DNA of 64,000 nt, from NCBI GenBank assembly GCA_945643635.1, contig CALZFC010000021.1, positions 248,001 to 312,000 of the forward strand. The letters are read 5' to 3'. Source of the stretch: Allodiplogaster sudhausi (lineage: Eukaryota; Nematoda; Chromadorea; Rhabditida; Diplogasteridae). The notes below the pieces were generated by a model, which made no database searches, was not told the origin of the DNA, and saw only the letters and a program-made list of their open reading frames with translations. A program made the position numbers and the translations under genes. Of this stretch, positions 10,693 to 24,589 are shown one piece after another. Each line of letters starts with the position of its first letter. Position 1 is the first letter of the stretch.

Positions 10693-12401
10693 GAATTTTG
10701 CCCTCAGATCTATACTCCATCGCCCCCCCCCCCCCCCCAAATTGGCAGCCCACGTTGCTTGCCTCTTATTGTCTGATTGTGCTCTATTTTCTCTCGTTTT
10801 ATGCTTATGCTCACTCTATCCTTCTCAATGCAATGCAAGCCAGATAAACACATATACATGTAGGTTCCGTTATAAACCAAGAGAGAAGGAGAGTAACTGA
10901 TGAGAAAGTGAAGGTACAAATGGAAGACGAAGGTTCTAGAGATTGAATGAGGGAGGTATTAATACAATTTGCAGTAGCCTCATCCAGACGGTAGGCTCAC
11001 AACGATAAAAAATATTTATCTAACCTTTCTCTCTATCACATTCGCTCTCTCTCTAATTCTCCGGAAACGTAGAGAAAGAACAGCGAGGTGAGAGTGATCT
11101 TTGGCTTTTGCACCCGGCCCGTCACTTTCTGCCCTCCTCGGTCGTGGTCTTTCCATATCGATGAGCTCATATGTTTGTGAGCTATCCCCAGTTCATTTCT
11201 GGACAAGACAAAAGCATGTGTTCAGGCCAATCTTCGCCCTTTACTTTCCTCTCAGCAGCTTCTTATCATTCACTCACCATTCTTCCCTCCCTTCTTTTCC
11301 ATTTCAATCGTCTAACAATTTTGAATGTTTGTGCGTGTATTCAAAAATGCATTGTGTCACGAGTTCTCCCTTTATTGTAATCTTTCTCCCGCTTTCTTTT
11401 ATTTCTCGTCTATTTCTCTTTCCCTCTCTTTCTCTTCCTCTCTCTTTCTCTCTCTCTCACTTTATCTCTCGGCTGTTCCTTATCCGTGTTTGACTCTACT
11501 TACATGTTGTTTCCTTCTCGTGTATGTCTCATCCTGCTCTCTCTTGTACTCAACATGAAGTGTACCACCTTCGCACGCTTTTAATTTTGAAATACAAGAA
11601 CTTAGCTGAGCAAGTATTTAAAAAAAATAAATGTTGAGGCGAGCTGAATGCATTTCCTTGCTCGTCTTCCAAGAAACACCAAAGGTCTTCAGTGATGAGT
11701 CACAGAGCAGCAACTTTAGAAGTTAACAAGCAGAGAAAGAAAGAGAGAGGGAGACAGAGAAATAAAGAAAGGGGGAGATAGAGTGCTGCAGTGAGAGGGT
11801 AGAAAGATTTAAACGAAGAAAGATGATGATAAAGTGAGAGAGAGGACAGTGAGAGAGAGGTACAAGAGAGATGTGCCCATGTTGTACTTTATGGCCGTTC
11901 GCTTCCTACTAGGAAGCAATAGGATTCAGGAGAAAGAAAAGGACTCAAGTGTGTGAGTCCGAGAAGGGTGCGCGGGCCACCTCCGGGGTTAGGAGAACTT
12001 TTTTGGGGGAGGGGAGAGTGACGGGGAGAGTCGAGGGAAGCAGAGGGCGATGCCGACTGAGTGGCCGGCTGCCGCATTCTCTCTCTATTGACTGGCCGTG
12101 TGCGGCTGCAGCATCCAAAAGGGTAGAGAGAGTACATAGAGAAATATAGGAAGAGAGAGAAGCAGAGAAATCTAGTGGCATGGAGAGGGAGAGCGAAGTT
12201 TCGATTTGTCTCTTTCCACTCACTCGCGTACTCACACTCACTTTCTTTCGCTCTCGTCTTCTAGCCGACTGTCTCGCATTTATTCTTAACCTATTTCAGC
12301 TTTCTAGTCTTCTCACGAGCGTCTTCAAATCCTCGCCCTCTCTTTCTTTCTCTCTCATTCTCTCTCTCTTCGTTCTCTTTCTCTCTCTCATTCTCTCTCA
12401 C

Positions 12402-12438
<37 letters not shown>

Positions 12439-12616
12439 CTCTCGCCTTACATGTGCGTGTATGTGCACATTCGCATGGGAGTGTCTGCCTCCGAGATTAG
12501 GGAGAGCCATCTAGCGGAAGCCCATTTAGCTGCCAGCGGTAAGCTTTGTTTCGCGCCATCTCCTTTCTCTCATCTTTATGTACATACTGCTCTCGCTCTC
12601 TCTATCTCTCCCTCTC

Positions 12617-12650
<34 letters not shown>

Positions 12651-13687
12651 GCTCGCTCTGTCTCTCTCAATCGCTTCTCTATTTTTTTTGTCCTCTCTGC
12701 ATCTCAAACCTCCACCGTCTCACCCATTCTCAGGGATGTTACTTGCTTGCTTTTCATGGCCATATTCTCCGTGTAATATTAACTATTTCTTCTGTGAATC
12801 GTTCCACGGTGATCTGACTTTTGTAAAGGACCCAATCAGTACTCTTCCTCATCCACCCTCAGAATGGTCTAAGTCATCAAACATCTGTGGTCGCTCTCGC
12901 CATTCTCCATTCTGTTTATTGCAATGGCCCAGCAAACGCGTTGTTCTGAAGATAGTATGTGATATTGAATGATTAAATGCCCGTGCATCTCTCTACATCG
13001 CCACATTTGCTCATTCTTCCCATTCATGTGACATGAGATTCCACCTCTGTCTCTCTCTCTCACTTCTCTCATTTCTGTGTCACTTCCATTGCCAAGCGAG
13101 CTAGGTTACCATTTTGAACTGTCATGCATACATCGTTTTGTTGTCAACATGTTACTGCGTGATGCGCCTTTTGAGAACTCACTGAAGATATGGACGCGTT
13201 CTATTTTATTGAACATAACAGTATATTTTGAAAACATATAATTTAAACCACATGATTTTTGGTTAGTAAGCTGATTAGAGAAAATTAATCAGAGAATGTT
13301 GGAAGAGCTATAGTTTAGTAGTACATGTATGTTATTTTCCACTTAATTTGTTTTAGCAAAGAAAAGCGTAAATAACACAATTCGGACTTGTAAAAGGCGC
13401 GATTTGTCGTGAACACCAAATCTGCCAACCTGATGTTGTTTGATTAGATGATTTGTTGTTTGTTGTTATCGTGAAGTTTCCTTCATGCATTTCAATGTTT
13501 TTCGCAATCTTGCCATTGTTAAATGGCGACCTTATTTCGTACCATTTTTTTTGTGAAGGCTTGTACTCTTCGGCGCCCGCGCGCCAGCCAAGCAGCTAAG
13601 GTTCCTGCTGCTTCCTTATTCTCAGAAGGAAGAGAAAGCCTCGTTTCACCATCCAGGCACCGCCAGTGGCGGCAGCCTTCTTTTTCA
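10693..13687. other. LINE right flank and rbc-1 upstream region
   Basis: No coding exon could be supported. The stretch contains repeated CT/GA-rich blocks (11430-11470, 11740-11850, 12340-12440, 12590-12670) and AT-rich DNA from 13200. It should contain the rbc-1 promoter and any 5' UTR exons; I could not identify a core promoter. Confidence 0.4.
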
Positions 13688-16600
13688 ATGTCGGCTCACC
13701 AGGTTTTTTTGGTTGAACGTTTTTTTAAAGGAAATTGTCCGTTCATTACAAAGTTACAAAGGCATTACTATACGATTTTTAAATCACATGTTTCCATCTA
13801 TTTACAATGTTTCATCTTTTAGGTGATTGCCGGCGCGTTGAACAAGGGCGAACACGTCTTCGCCGTTGGTAGCGTCGAGGGCATACATTTTACGGTATTA
13901 TTTTCTCTTGATTACTATAGTTTAAATCATAAATATAAATGTTATATATTAATGATTGGCTTAACCTCACTAATTCTTTTCTAAGGCCTGTGCCGTTGGC
14001 TCAGATGTGGTAGTCTTGGCGCCCAACTTCGAGCGAGTTCAGGTGAGACGCTTTCCTCTTCCTAACTTCGTTACCGTCTCATTGTTATTGTTGGACACTC
14101 ATTGTAAGTGGAATTACGATCGCTTGACCGGGAAATTTTAAACTCATGAGGACTGGGTGTTAAAAGAAGGGTATGAACGTTAACCTAACCATAAGCTTCC
14201 ATTTTTCTTCGTTATCAGGTGATCCCTGGTTCTGATGATCGTGAACGGCTCGTCACATCCGTAACATGTTGTGTAGATTCCGGCAAGGTTAAGCGTATCT
14301 TATTATAATAATTTTTTTTTAAACATTTTATTGAAATTCAGTTTTATCTTGAGCCTGTTTTTTCCACTCGTATTTATTTTCATTCAGGGATTTTAGTCGT
14401 TTTTTTCTACTATATTCTGTATATTATAAGGTTCTTCCTTGACTTCTCTCAGCATGCTGCGTTACCTTCGATCTTTTTTGTTTTTGTTACTTATTCCTTT
14501 ATTTTTCATGATTTTATATGAATTGCACCTTTCTATCTGTCTCTCTCCTTTTTCATTCGTGTTCCTTCTCTCTGTTTCTCTAAATGCGGTCTAAGCCCTC
14601 TTCTTCACAATGTCACCCATGACTTGTTCCCGTTTCACGCACGCAGCGCATTTTGGGCTTGTCATTTATTATAGTTATCAACTTTTTAATTATTGATTAA
14701 ATGTCGGAATTTATTGAAATTTAGATTGCCGCGACATACGGCGAGCTAATTCGCATCTTCGAACCAACGCACTCCGTCGCCGAAAAGGATGCACATGTAT
14801 GGACTATGGAATTTTCATTAATATTCAGCAGTTTAATTTTATTTCGAAATTGTAGTGTATTGTTATGAACCGACTTTTTATTTGAGAATCTCAACTATCG
14901 ATGGTTCGAAACGCAGACGATCCGAACTGCTGGCCCAATCTCGTCCATTCTTTGGACTATGGAAGGTTTGTAGAACCTTTTTCGTCTTTTATGGAAAATC
15001 AAATTGAACATTAGAGATTTTGCAGTAACAACATTTACATTACTGCGTGGTTATGGGAGCTATAATTCAAAGTATTGTTGAGTTCGTTTTTACAAGCATG
15101 CATGACGAGTGTGCCGTGAGATGCATTCTTACAGGCTGCCGCCTGATGGTGGTGGTTGGCAAGCGCCTCTCGCTCTTCCAGCACCGCAGCTACTCCGCCT
15201 CTCTCACTTCTTCTCGCAGTTCAGCTGCACCCGTCATGTTCTGCATCGCCGAAGAGGTTTCTAGGTTCCCGTTTATTTGTATAGTTGTATTAATTTAGCA
15301 AGTTTTTTTTAATTAAAAATTAAAATATTTAATGTAAGAAGAAGGGTGTTGTTGATTCAGCAGATTTTGGATGGACTAGGACAATTGCACTGTTTCACTC
15401 GACGAGTAATTTAATGCATAATGGCTGAATTCCCTTCTTACTTTAAACAAACGTGTTTGTTATGTGTCATTTGTAAGACAGTGGAGTGATGTACTCCCTC
15501 TCTTCAGCATATTTTACATTTTTTTTTTAAATCTAGCTCTTCGTTCCCACCGCAGATATGCATGCGGCGGAATTGTGAGAGTATAGCAGAAGTACTTGTA
15601 TGCTGCCCTTTCCATTGCTCGACCACGACGTGCTTCTATTATAGATGAAAAAGAAACGCATGCTCTTTGTCTGACCTTCTCTTTCTTTCCTTCTTTTATC
15701 CATCGCCCAATCCCGCGTTCTTCATATAATCGATATCAATAATGCGTCGCCATCATTGGAAATGGAAAGGCGGAAAGACTAGGCAGAGAACGACTACAGC
15801 TGTTATGAAAGTCGCTTTGTTTATATAATTGGTAGCCGATGCGTCATAATACGGACAGCAAAGGAAAAAAGAAGGCTATCAGTTCTATTACTTATCCAAT
15901 GCTGTGCATGAATGAATTGGGGTTGAGATGTGTGGTTAGAATAAGAAGAATGATGCTTGGTTGTGTGCAGGAAAACAAGGAGGGCGACCAGACGAATGAG
16001 TGGGATGAGATCTGGACGGAGGAGCTGTCGCAGCCTCCGCGCCACTGCGCCTTCTCCCCGGATGGAGCCTTCTTCGCCACCGCCGGAGAGGACGACCGAT
16101 TCGTCAAGGTCTGGTACCAGGACTCGCCAGGTATCATCTGCATTCGCTTATCTTCTTAATCAGTGGACTGATGTCATAGCAAGTGAGAGAAAGAATTATC
16201 TTGCAGCCTCGGATGGAGTTTGCGGCTTCCGCGAGGAGATGGCGATGAGCTTCGCCCTGCTCGCGCATCCCTCCGCTGTCCGCGGCCTCGAGTGGAGACG
16301 TACCGGCCGATACATGCCGAGGTCAGATTTAATTCTTCTCTGAGAAAGAAGTTCAGCTCCTTCCATTGCAGACGCTGCATCCAGAATGCACTGGTGACGT
16401 GGTGCGACGACCACACGGCGCGAGTGTGGAAGGAGACTCCTCCGCCCGAAGCTTCTGCCATCGACATTGCTGGGGACACAGACTTCAATTTGTTAATGGA
16501 GAGGAGTCGCAAGAAACACGGCGGAGCTCTCTCCAAACACTTCCCGGTCAAGAGGACGAGACGAAAGATCATGAGTCGACTCAAGAGTCTAATGTCAGTA

Positions 16601-17973
16601 TTTCTCACTTTCTCACTCTCTCTTTCTATTTTTCTCTTTCTATTACATAAGAAATGTATGTTTCTTCAGAGAATAATTTGCATTCTCAGTTTACTCCCTG
16701 TTCTAATAGTTGCCTTTCAGTCCTGAGCGGGAGAAGAGAAAGAAGACGGGAAGTGCAGGAGAAGAGCCTGCGACCGGTCTGCGTGCCCAGATAACCAAGG
16801 TCGCCTCCTACTCTGAGTTCAATCCCGCTCTCATTCCTGGCTTCAATGTCGCCTTTCATCTGGCTGCCACCATCAATGCCGACACTGGTCAGGGCTTTCT
16901 CTACTTGCTTCTTTTCTTCTTAATTATATTTTAAATGACATACCACTTTTTTATTGTGTTGTAAATGATGACATCCATCCATCCTTTACCTCGCCGTCAT
17001 TGTCTTTTGCTTTTCTTATGGCGAAATTCTAGCTCCTCTTCTAGACTGTCTCCTTGTTCCAACCATGGAGAACGGCTCTCGTCTGCAAAAGGCCTTCACC
17101 GTTCACTGGCTGAACAATAAGGAACTCGTCTTCAGCCAGGGTGCCGAGAAACTGCTGGCCGAGGCTCTACAAGCAGACACCAACGAGGTTTTCTTATTCT
17201 TTTATAGCATGGTTATGATAAGATGTTTTTTTATTCAGAACGGTGAGACATCTCCCTTTTCCGCCTTCACTTCCTCTGCATTCGCTGCCCACCAACATGC
17301 ACCCGGTTTGCTCGAATATCTTGCACTTTTGGCATCATACATAGGAATCGGCATCATAATTAGAATACTTCCAGGTCCTTCCTCTCGGCCTGTGTCCATT
17401 GCCTTCTCCGACTACGAGGAGGACAGAAACGGGTCGCCAGATTCGCAGACCTCAGGAACAAGCGATGACCATCACGGCGGAGGCGGCAGACAGGTCAGTG
17501 AATTCTGCTGACTACTACCACCGTTGCAAATTGTCTTGACATGACAGGATACTGTATATTCCATCTGAAAGAGTGTTATTTCTGCAGGATGGCCTATCAT
17601 CGAAGGACGTCCTGGATGTCAAGCTCGAGATGTTGCTGAGGCAGTGGAATCGCTCCGTTGACATTCTCTTCACGATACATCCAGTGGATGGCAGTCTTGT
17701 GACATGGTATTTATTGCACATATTTTCCTGGAAAACTGATTCATGCTTGAATATAAATTAAGAAAGATACCAGCATCCAATCTTTAAGGACTGTGGAGTA
17801 TCTGGACGACCCGTACCGCCAGCCTTCCGTCTCCTTCACCTCCCGTCTGCCAGGAGCCTTTCCCCTCACGGATGCCGCTTCTCTACATCCGACTCTCATC
17901 ACTTTTAATCCCCACGACCCCGTCTATGTCGAGATCCTCAGAAGGAACAACAATCCGCACGTCGAGCCTGGCT

Positions 17974-18026
<53 letters not shown>

Positions 18027-18918
18027 TTATCTTTCTCTCTCTCTCTCCTTCTTTCTCTTTTCATTATCTTTCTCAACCCTTAATAATTCCATTCTCTTCC
18101 AGGTGCTCCTCTTGCAGAGAAGCTTGCGGAGCAGCGCGCCTTCCACACGGTGTTTCTTCTGACGAAGCATGACAATGGCTCGTTGAATCTGTGGCAGCTG
18201 AGCATGGAGGAGGCATCTCTCTTCTCCACCATCCTCGCAATCACGCACCTCTCGCGCCTCTGCGGACACCGCTTTCAGATCTCCAAAGTCAGTGCCGTCT
18301 GCTATTTGGGCTTGTTATTATTTATTATCTCGAAACGACTCCTGATTCGCTCCCTTTATCCAAGACGTATGAATTGAATCGATGCTATTTGAGGTGGTCG
18401 CCCATCCCGTTCTGCCTCTTTTGCTGTCGTCTTCACAATTTGCGCGTGACCAAGTCGACAGCGACAAGACGGCCCTTGAGGAACGAGACTCACTCTCTGA
18501 GGTCAGAATCAGAATTAGAATGAGGGTAACAACAAGGATTGAGCTCTCGCCTCTCTTAGGTGATCCTTTGGAAGATCAACCCTGTCGGGCCTCTCTGCAA
18601 GAGTGGCGGCGTCCGTGAATTGGCTCGCGTTGCTCACAAACATCGCAATGCTTTCGACTACCTCGCGTGGATTCCGGCCATTCTTCCAAGGTTAGAATAG
18701 ATCTCTTCCTTTTCCGATGAAGACCATACCTTTGTTTGCAGTAGCACCCTGGGTACAGTATGCAACTCGCCTTCCTCGTGCTTCATCGCCTCGGACGGCC
18801 GCGACCTGGTCGTGTACCAGGCGGTGGTGGATGCTCGTGGTCTGCTTGCGGAGATCTTCAATGCCGATGGCCGCGGTGGCGAGTCGCCCCTTCCGCAACT
18901 AAAGGAGTACTCTAATAA
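13688..18918 (+). other. rbc-1: rbc-1 exons 1-20 (N-terminal beta-propeller region)
   Basis: Exons: 13688-13702, 13823-13894, 13986-14042, 14219-14287, 14725-14796, 14917-14965, 15135-15256, 15971-16130, 16207-16321, 16372-16593, 16721-16887, 17033-17187, 17239-17242 (4-nt microexon, or read through to 17242), 17375-17493, 17588-17706, 17789-17970 (GC donor), 18103-18287, 18394-18501, 18560-18690, 18742-18918. WD-type repeats are visible in AFSPDGAFFATAGEDDRFVKVW and LVTWCDDHTARVWKE. The start ATG at 13688 is chosen because MSAHQ aligns with the DMXL N-terminus; exon 1 codes only five residues. Confidence 0.88.
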
Positions 18919-20938
18919 GTTGGAACTTCCTCTGCCATATTTATGAAAAGAAAGAAAGAAAATACTTTCCATATTTATGAAAAGAAAGAAAGAAAATACT
19001 TTCCATATTTATGAAAAGAAAGAAAGAAAATACTTTCCATATTTATGAAAAGATAGAAAGAAAATACTTTCCATATTTATGAAAAGAAAGAAAGAAAATA
19101 CTTTCCATATTTATGAAAAGAAAGAAAGAAAATACTTTCCATATTTATGAAACGAAAGAAAGAAAATACGTTCTTCTATTCAAGAAAGTATACTTAAGGC
19201 TTCCCCGTCTTCGAAGGACGCCCTCCCCCATGCCGCCCCTTGGCGACTCCTTCAACATTGTGTCCACCCAGTCTACCGCTCGTCCTGGCTGCGTCCTCCA
19301 GATTGGCAAGATCTCATCGGACATTAATGTATGTTGCGTGTCATACTTTATGTGAGCTCACATCAGCATTAGCCAAGACTGCATATGAATATTTCTGAAT
19401 ATCCAGGCGGGTTCTTCTGCCCTCCTGGTGCACGTCTTCCAAGAGCGACTGCTCGCGGGCGCCGTGGACAGCGAAGTGACGGCGGCCGAGGAGGCGGCGG
19501 CAGTGGTCGACCGATCGAGGGATGTCATCTTCTCGGACAGATACTACGTCGTGCTGCTTGAGAGGGACGACGACAAGGACAGGTTCGACTGCTTACTCGT
19601 CTAGAGTTATATGCTGTCATTCTAGTCAGAATAACATTCTTGTGTTCAGCTTCGTTATGTACTCCCTGAACTTGTCATCACAACCGGCTCGCTGTTTGTC
19701 GACTGCTGCAAGTAAGCCGGCGTTCGTTTGTCCCTAACGTTCATAGCCAATCTCTTTACCTTCACCCAGGTCCCCTGCCATCCGAGACACGCGATGGCTC
19801 TGGATTCCTGAGATCAGCCAGCCCGACCCGGCCATCAGTCGCCAATCTGAACGTCCATGCAGAAAACATTTGTCAACAACGATTGCCCCTTCCGCAGGGT
19901 GTCAGGGTGAGTGGGTTCAACCCTTTCTTTGAAATTTCTAGCTAGAGGTACTGTATTTGTGAAGTCGAAAGGATGTTGTGCACATGCCTCTAAGTAGTTG
20001 TCTGCTTCTTGAGGTGCTGACTGCGGAGCCAGCAGCCGGTCATCTCTCGTCTTCCTCTCTCTACCCGGCCTGCAAGGCTCCCTTCCTCTTGCTCACCTCC
20101 TGCAGTGATGACGTCGTCCGTTTCTGGAAGTGCACCCGAGATGAAGCTGGCCACTTCGAGTGGCGCGAGTGGCGCATGGTCAGCGACACTCTGCCCAGCG
20201 AGTTGGAAGTCGATGGTCAGCTCCCATTCTCTGCTTCTCTGCCTTTATTCTAACTCCATGCTCTTCATTCCTTCTCTCCTCTTGCAGGCATGATCTACAG
20301 TGTCTCAGCGGCCCACAGTGGCCGCTTCGCTTGTGCCTATGACTCCGCCTGCCAGCGAGATGAGAGCATTGGTGGACGGTCCACGAAAGTCGAGGTAAGA
20401 TGTATCGAACAGTAGAGATGCCACTACCCTTGCTGAATACTACTCGTTCAGGTTGGAGTGTTCGAGTGCGAGTCATCTGGAGGCGTGGAGTGGCTGCGAG
20501 AGGACACACTCACCATCGAGGATGTCACCTTCCCGCAACTCAAGTACACTTCTCTCTCTCTCTCTTCATCTCTCTCACTCCTTCTAGACTTCCTAACCTG
20601 GAGCACTTCGGCGTCCCTTCTGGCTCTCGCACTACGCTGGACTCCATCGTTGGCGACGTTACTTCACGGCCGTCTCAACGTAATTGCTACTTCCTGATCC
20701 GAATCGGGTCTAAGGGACAGCTTGGTACACGCGAGTTACTGAAAGACTCTGTGGATGTCCCCTTCCTGCTCTCTCTCGCTCTCTCTCCTTCCCTCTAGTA
20801 CCTCTTCGCTATCCTCTTAGAAGCTTAGATTGTGTTCTAACAAATAGGCTGGAGTCGACCCGTCCTTCATATGCACTCTCTTCCCATGGCATGTCGCACT
20901 GGGTGTTAAGCATAACACTTTATCAGCACCTCGAGATG

Positions 20939-20987
<49 letters not shown>

Positions 20988-23900
20988 ATCAATTCTCTCT
21001 CTCTGTCATTGTCTTTCTTTGTAAAAGTATAGAACGGTATTCCGTGCAGCTAACGACCTGATTCCCTATTATCGTTTGGGTGGAGTTTATTAAGATAAAA
21101 AAAACCTGTGCGAACTTTCCTTCATCTCTTTAGAAAGAGGAGTTTGAAATGGCGCGATCTGTTTGAAATATGTTAAATATAGCGGGTACCAAACCAGATC
21201 GTAGAGTTTGCATTGTTATTTTGTTTTCTTTTACTGTATTTTCTTCCCGGGAGGTGGTGGTGGGTCAAATGGGAAGAGAGCGGGATGTTGATATTACTGT
21301 TCCTTTTTCAAGGGCTTCCGAATGCAAACGTGTACCAACTTGAACCTGACGACTTAGTAGGTGAAATGTTTAAATAATATATGAAGAGTACAATGAAAAG
21401 GTTGGCACAGTCATAATGCATGAAAAACAAAGTTGTCGTTGTGAATACTATTATTTTTGTAATCACATCACGTCTCTGTCTCTTTTCGTCTTTGATGTCT
21501 TTTCTGGCTGTCTGAGATGACTGTATCTCTGGTGTCTCTCTCTCTCCGTGCACTTCCTTCCAGGTACGGCCAACAGTCTGCCCCCGCCTTTTCCCTGCTC
21601 CATCGCCGACAGTATCCGCCGCGCCGTCTCTTCCCACACTCTGCGTGCTCAGCAACTCTATGAAAGCCGTACGGAATGACGTTTCGTGACCAGGAAACAG
21701 CGTACACATTTCTCACAAATTTCACAGACGCACGACACAAAAGTGCTTGCCGGTTCTGTGGTTTCATTTCTAAGGTCAAAATGTCACGATTCATTTGTTG
21801 GCGCATGATCACTGGCGAATTGTCTCTTTTCTCATTCTCACGTTGATGGAAATCATGTTCGTTTGTAAGAGCATGGATTCTGCATTGTGACTTCGGCCAG
21901 AGAAATTCAGCCCAAAATTGCGCATGAAATGTGCTGTCGGCCATGCATTAACCACAGCGTTACAGTATTCAATTGATTATGTTATCGGCCATTTCTCAAG
22001 TCTCAAATGTGACTATTGTCTATGGCGAAATATGCAAGTGTCGAATTGGAATTATGTTATTAATATAATATTAATTCTATATAAAAAAAATACTACTTAA
22101 AAAAATTCTTTATAAAAAATATTATGTAAAAACATAATGCTCCTACCGCTTGCAGTGAACATGCGAGAAGTTGTACGTATAGACTGGGTTTCCACTGAAG
22201 ATGGCGGCCACATTCTCACTGTTGGCGTTGCTGCAAATATCTACCTCTACACCAAGGTCAGTCATTTATCGATATCTCTCTCCCTAGTCATACTGTATTT
22301 TGCACACTACCTTTTCTGTTCCTTCAGATTTCGCTAGACCCCGCGCAGCAGAACATCATTGCGATGAAGGAAGCGGAGAACAACATGCGAAGACCTCAAC
22401 TAAGGAAGGCATCTTCTCTCGTGACAGCGGCGCCTTTGCCAAAGAATCAGCTGGTACGTATCGGTGGCACTGAATATTACTGTTTTGTTGTTAATGAAGA
22501 ACATAGTTCTGAGAATCTGTCATGAATGTTATAAGCAAGCCCGTGTGTTCAACATGAATGTGCATACTGCCTCTTCAGACGAGATGGGTGTGCACTCGAG
22601 TGGTTGAGCTGCAGTCGGCGGATGGCCTTCCACCCATCCCCACCTGTCTGACATGGGCTCGCGATGGCCTCCTCATCGTTGGCATGCATGTCAGTCATTT
22701 TAGGACTTTCTGAAGAGAACTCGTTTAGTATTATAAACCCCTATATTATTAGGCTTATGTTTTGATGAGAAATATCAATCGATTTTCAATTTATAGGGTG
22801 AGATGCGCTGCTACTGCCAATGGAATCTCTCCGCTTCGTCGCACGGTTCCAAAGCACTCCAGGGAGAGAAGAAGCCGACTCCTGCTCCCGTCCTACCGTT
22901 AGTTCCTGTATTCCGGCTCTCATTTCCTATAAAATTGTCTCTCTCTCCATTTCTCTCTCTTTTTTCTCTCTCTCTTCTCTCTCTCTTCACTCTCTCTCTC
23001 TCTTCCTTTTCTTTCTTTCTTTCTTTCTTTCTCGCTCTCCAGAAGCCGAAAACCACATGCGAGCAGCAACTCAGTGCCAACTCTTACGATCTCACCATCC
23101 CACTCGATGCTGGAGCAGCTCTCCAAGAAGGGAAAAGAAGCCGGCAATTCGAGCGCAGCCAAGCACAACAAGATCATCTTCGACATTGTTCACAAGTATG
23201 TTTGGGGGACGATTAGAGTGGTGGCTGCAACATTCTACCTCAGGGCGATGTCCAAAGAGTGCCTGGCGCCACACCGCGACGACTCGCTGAGCAGTGAAGA
23301 TGCCGTCCTGGATGCCTTCGCTCAGGAGGGACTCTTCGAGGCCTCTCGCATGGCCAACCCCATTCTGCCCCAGTACCACCCCAAGCAGCTCTTCGTCCTT
23401 CTCAACGGTGGCCGCACCAAGCGCGTCAAGGCCATCCTTCTCCACGTTCTCCGCAGCCTTAAGGTGCATTCGGGGTTTATCCTCCAGAATTTTATGATAT
23501 ACTGAATAGTTGATGACTTCATCTTCCATTTCAAATTAAGAGTGTCTTTTCATGAAAGAACACAGCTACTAGTGTATATTGTGTATATATTTTAACGATG
23601 TACATATGAATAAATACATGTACTTTAATCAATAAGTATTTCTTTAAAAATGCAGGCTCGCCACCCGTGCGCGGCGAATCCGCTGTCCCGCGCTGCTTCA
23701 ATCCGACGAATGTCGACTGTAGAGGGATCAATTGATGCTTCAGAGCAACCAAAAGTCATCCAAGCAGACGAGGTCTGTGTTCAAGTTCATCTATGTGAGA
23801 GGTAAGGATGTGCTCACTTTTCCTATCTAGTTGTTGCATTACGATGAAATCGACGACATTTCGCCGTTGCCACTCTATGCCCTGGTTGCGGCGGACGAGC

Positions 23901-24546
23901 AGCACGAACAGCTCAGGACTGCTATGGACATCAACAATTCAGTTCGTGTCTGCTGGCTACACAGTGAAATGTAGTCATGTCACATACTTGCAGCAGCCGA
24001 CATACGACAGTCTCTTCTTGCGGAACGAGGAGGAGGACCTGGACACGACGCTTGACGGAGACGACGATTCTGGTTCGACTTCTCATTTCGTCTTACATTC
24101 CTTATTACCAATTGTGTCTGCCTTAACGGTTAGCTCTAGCCTGTAATCGAATCGAGTTCTCCAGCTGATCTCTATTTCACTTTGTCTTCACCACCCTTCC
24201 TGGTATTTTAGTTGGTACTGGAGGGAGGAGTCGTCTGCAGTCTACAAGCAGTGGCGACCACGCACTCGACGCGCCTGCTGCGGATCTCGTGGTGCAAGTC
24301 ACCTTCACTGCCAAACACAACCGAGAACTCACCGATCTCCTCACCCACACCCATCTTCCAGGTTTATTCTTTTTCTCCTTAAGAAGTATTTCTGTTCCTG
24401 AAGCAGATCTTAAATATATTTCGTTTCTCGCAGGAGTTTCGTCAGTTGACCAGATGCACCTTCTTGCCATCGCTGACACGCTGAGCCACTTCTCTGCTGA
24501 TGTGATTGACAAGCTGGCGCATGCCAATGCAGGTAACACGTTGATC

Positions 24547-24589
<43 letters not shown>

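Larger units (their letters stand above)
6331..10740 (+). mobile_element. Decayed non-LTR retrotransposon (LINE, CR1/Jockey-like)
   Basis: One plus-strand element contains, in order, tandem 5' monomers, an ORF1 coding region, an apurinic-type endonuclease, a reverse transcriptase with a YADD active site, and the C-terminal region ending with NRIVNLWKTLP, which is common to CR1/Jockey-type elements. It ends near a C16 run at 10723-10738. Each ORF carries a frameshift and/or stop, so this copy is not active. No target-site duplication was identified; both borders are approximate. It sits between the MSP-domain gene and rbc-1. Confidence 0.9.

Noticed and set aside
14880..14920. GGTTCGAAAC string as a tRNA B box
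   Set aside because: No cloverleaf can be formed around it, and an rbc-1 exon starts within it.
21308..21944. Long minus-strand open frames of 133 and 158 codons
   Set aside because: They lie antisense to the better supported plus-strand exon 21564-21668, have biased composition and lack splice support.
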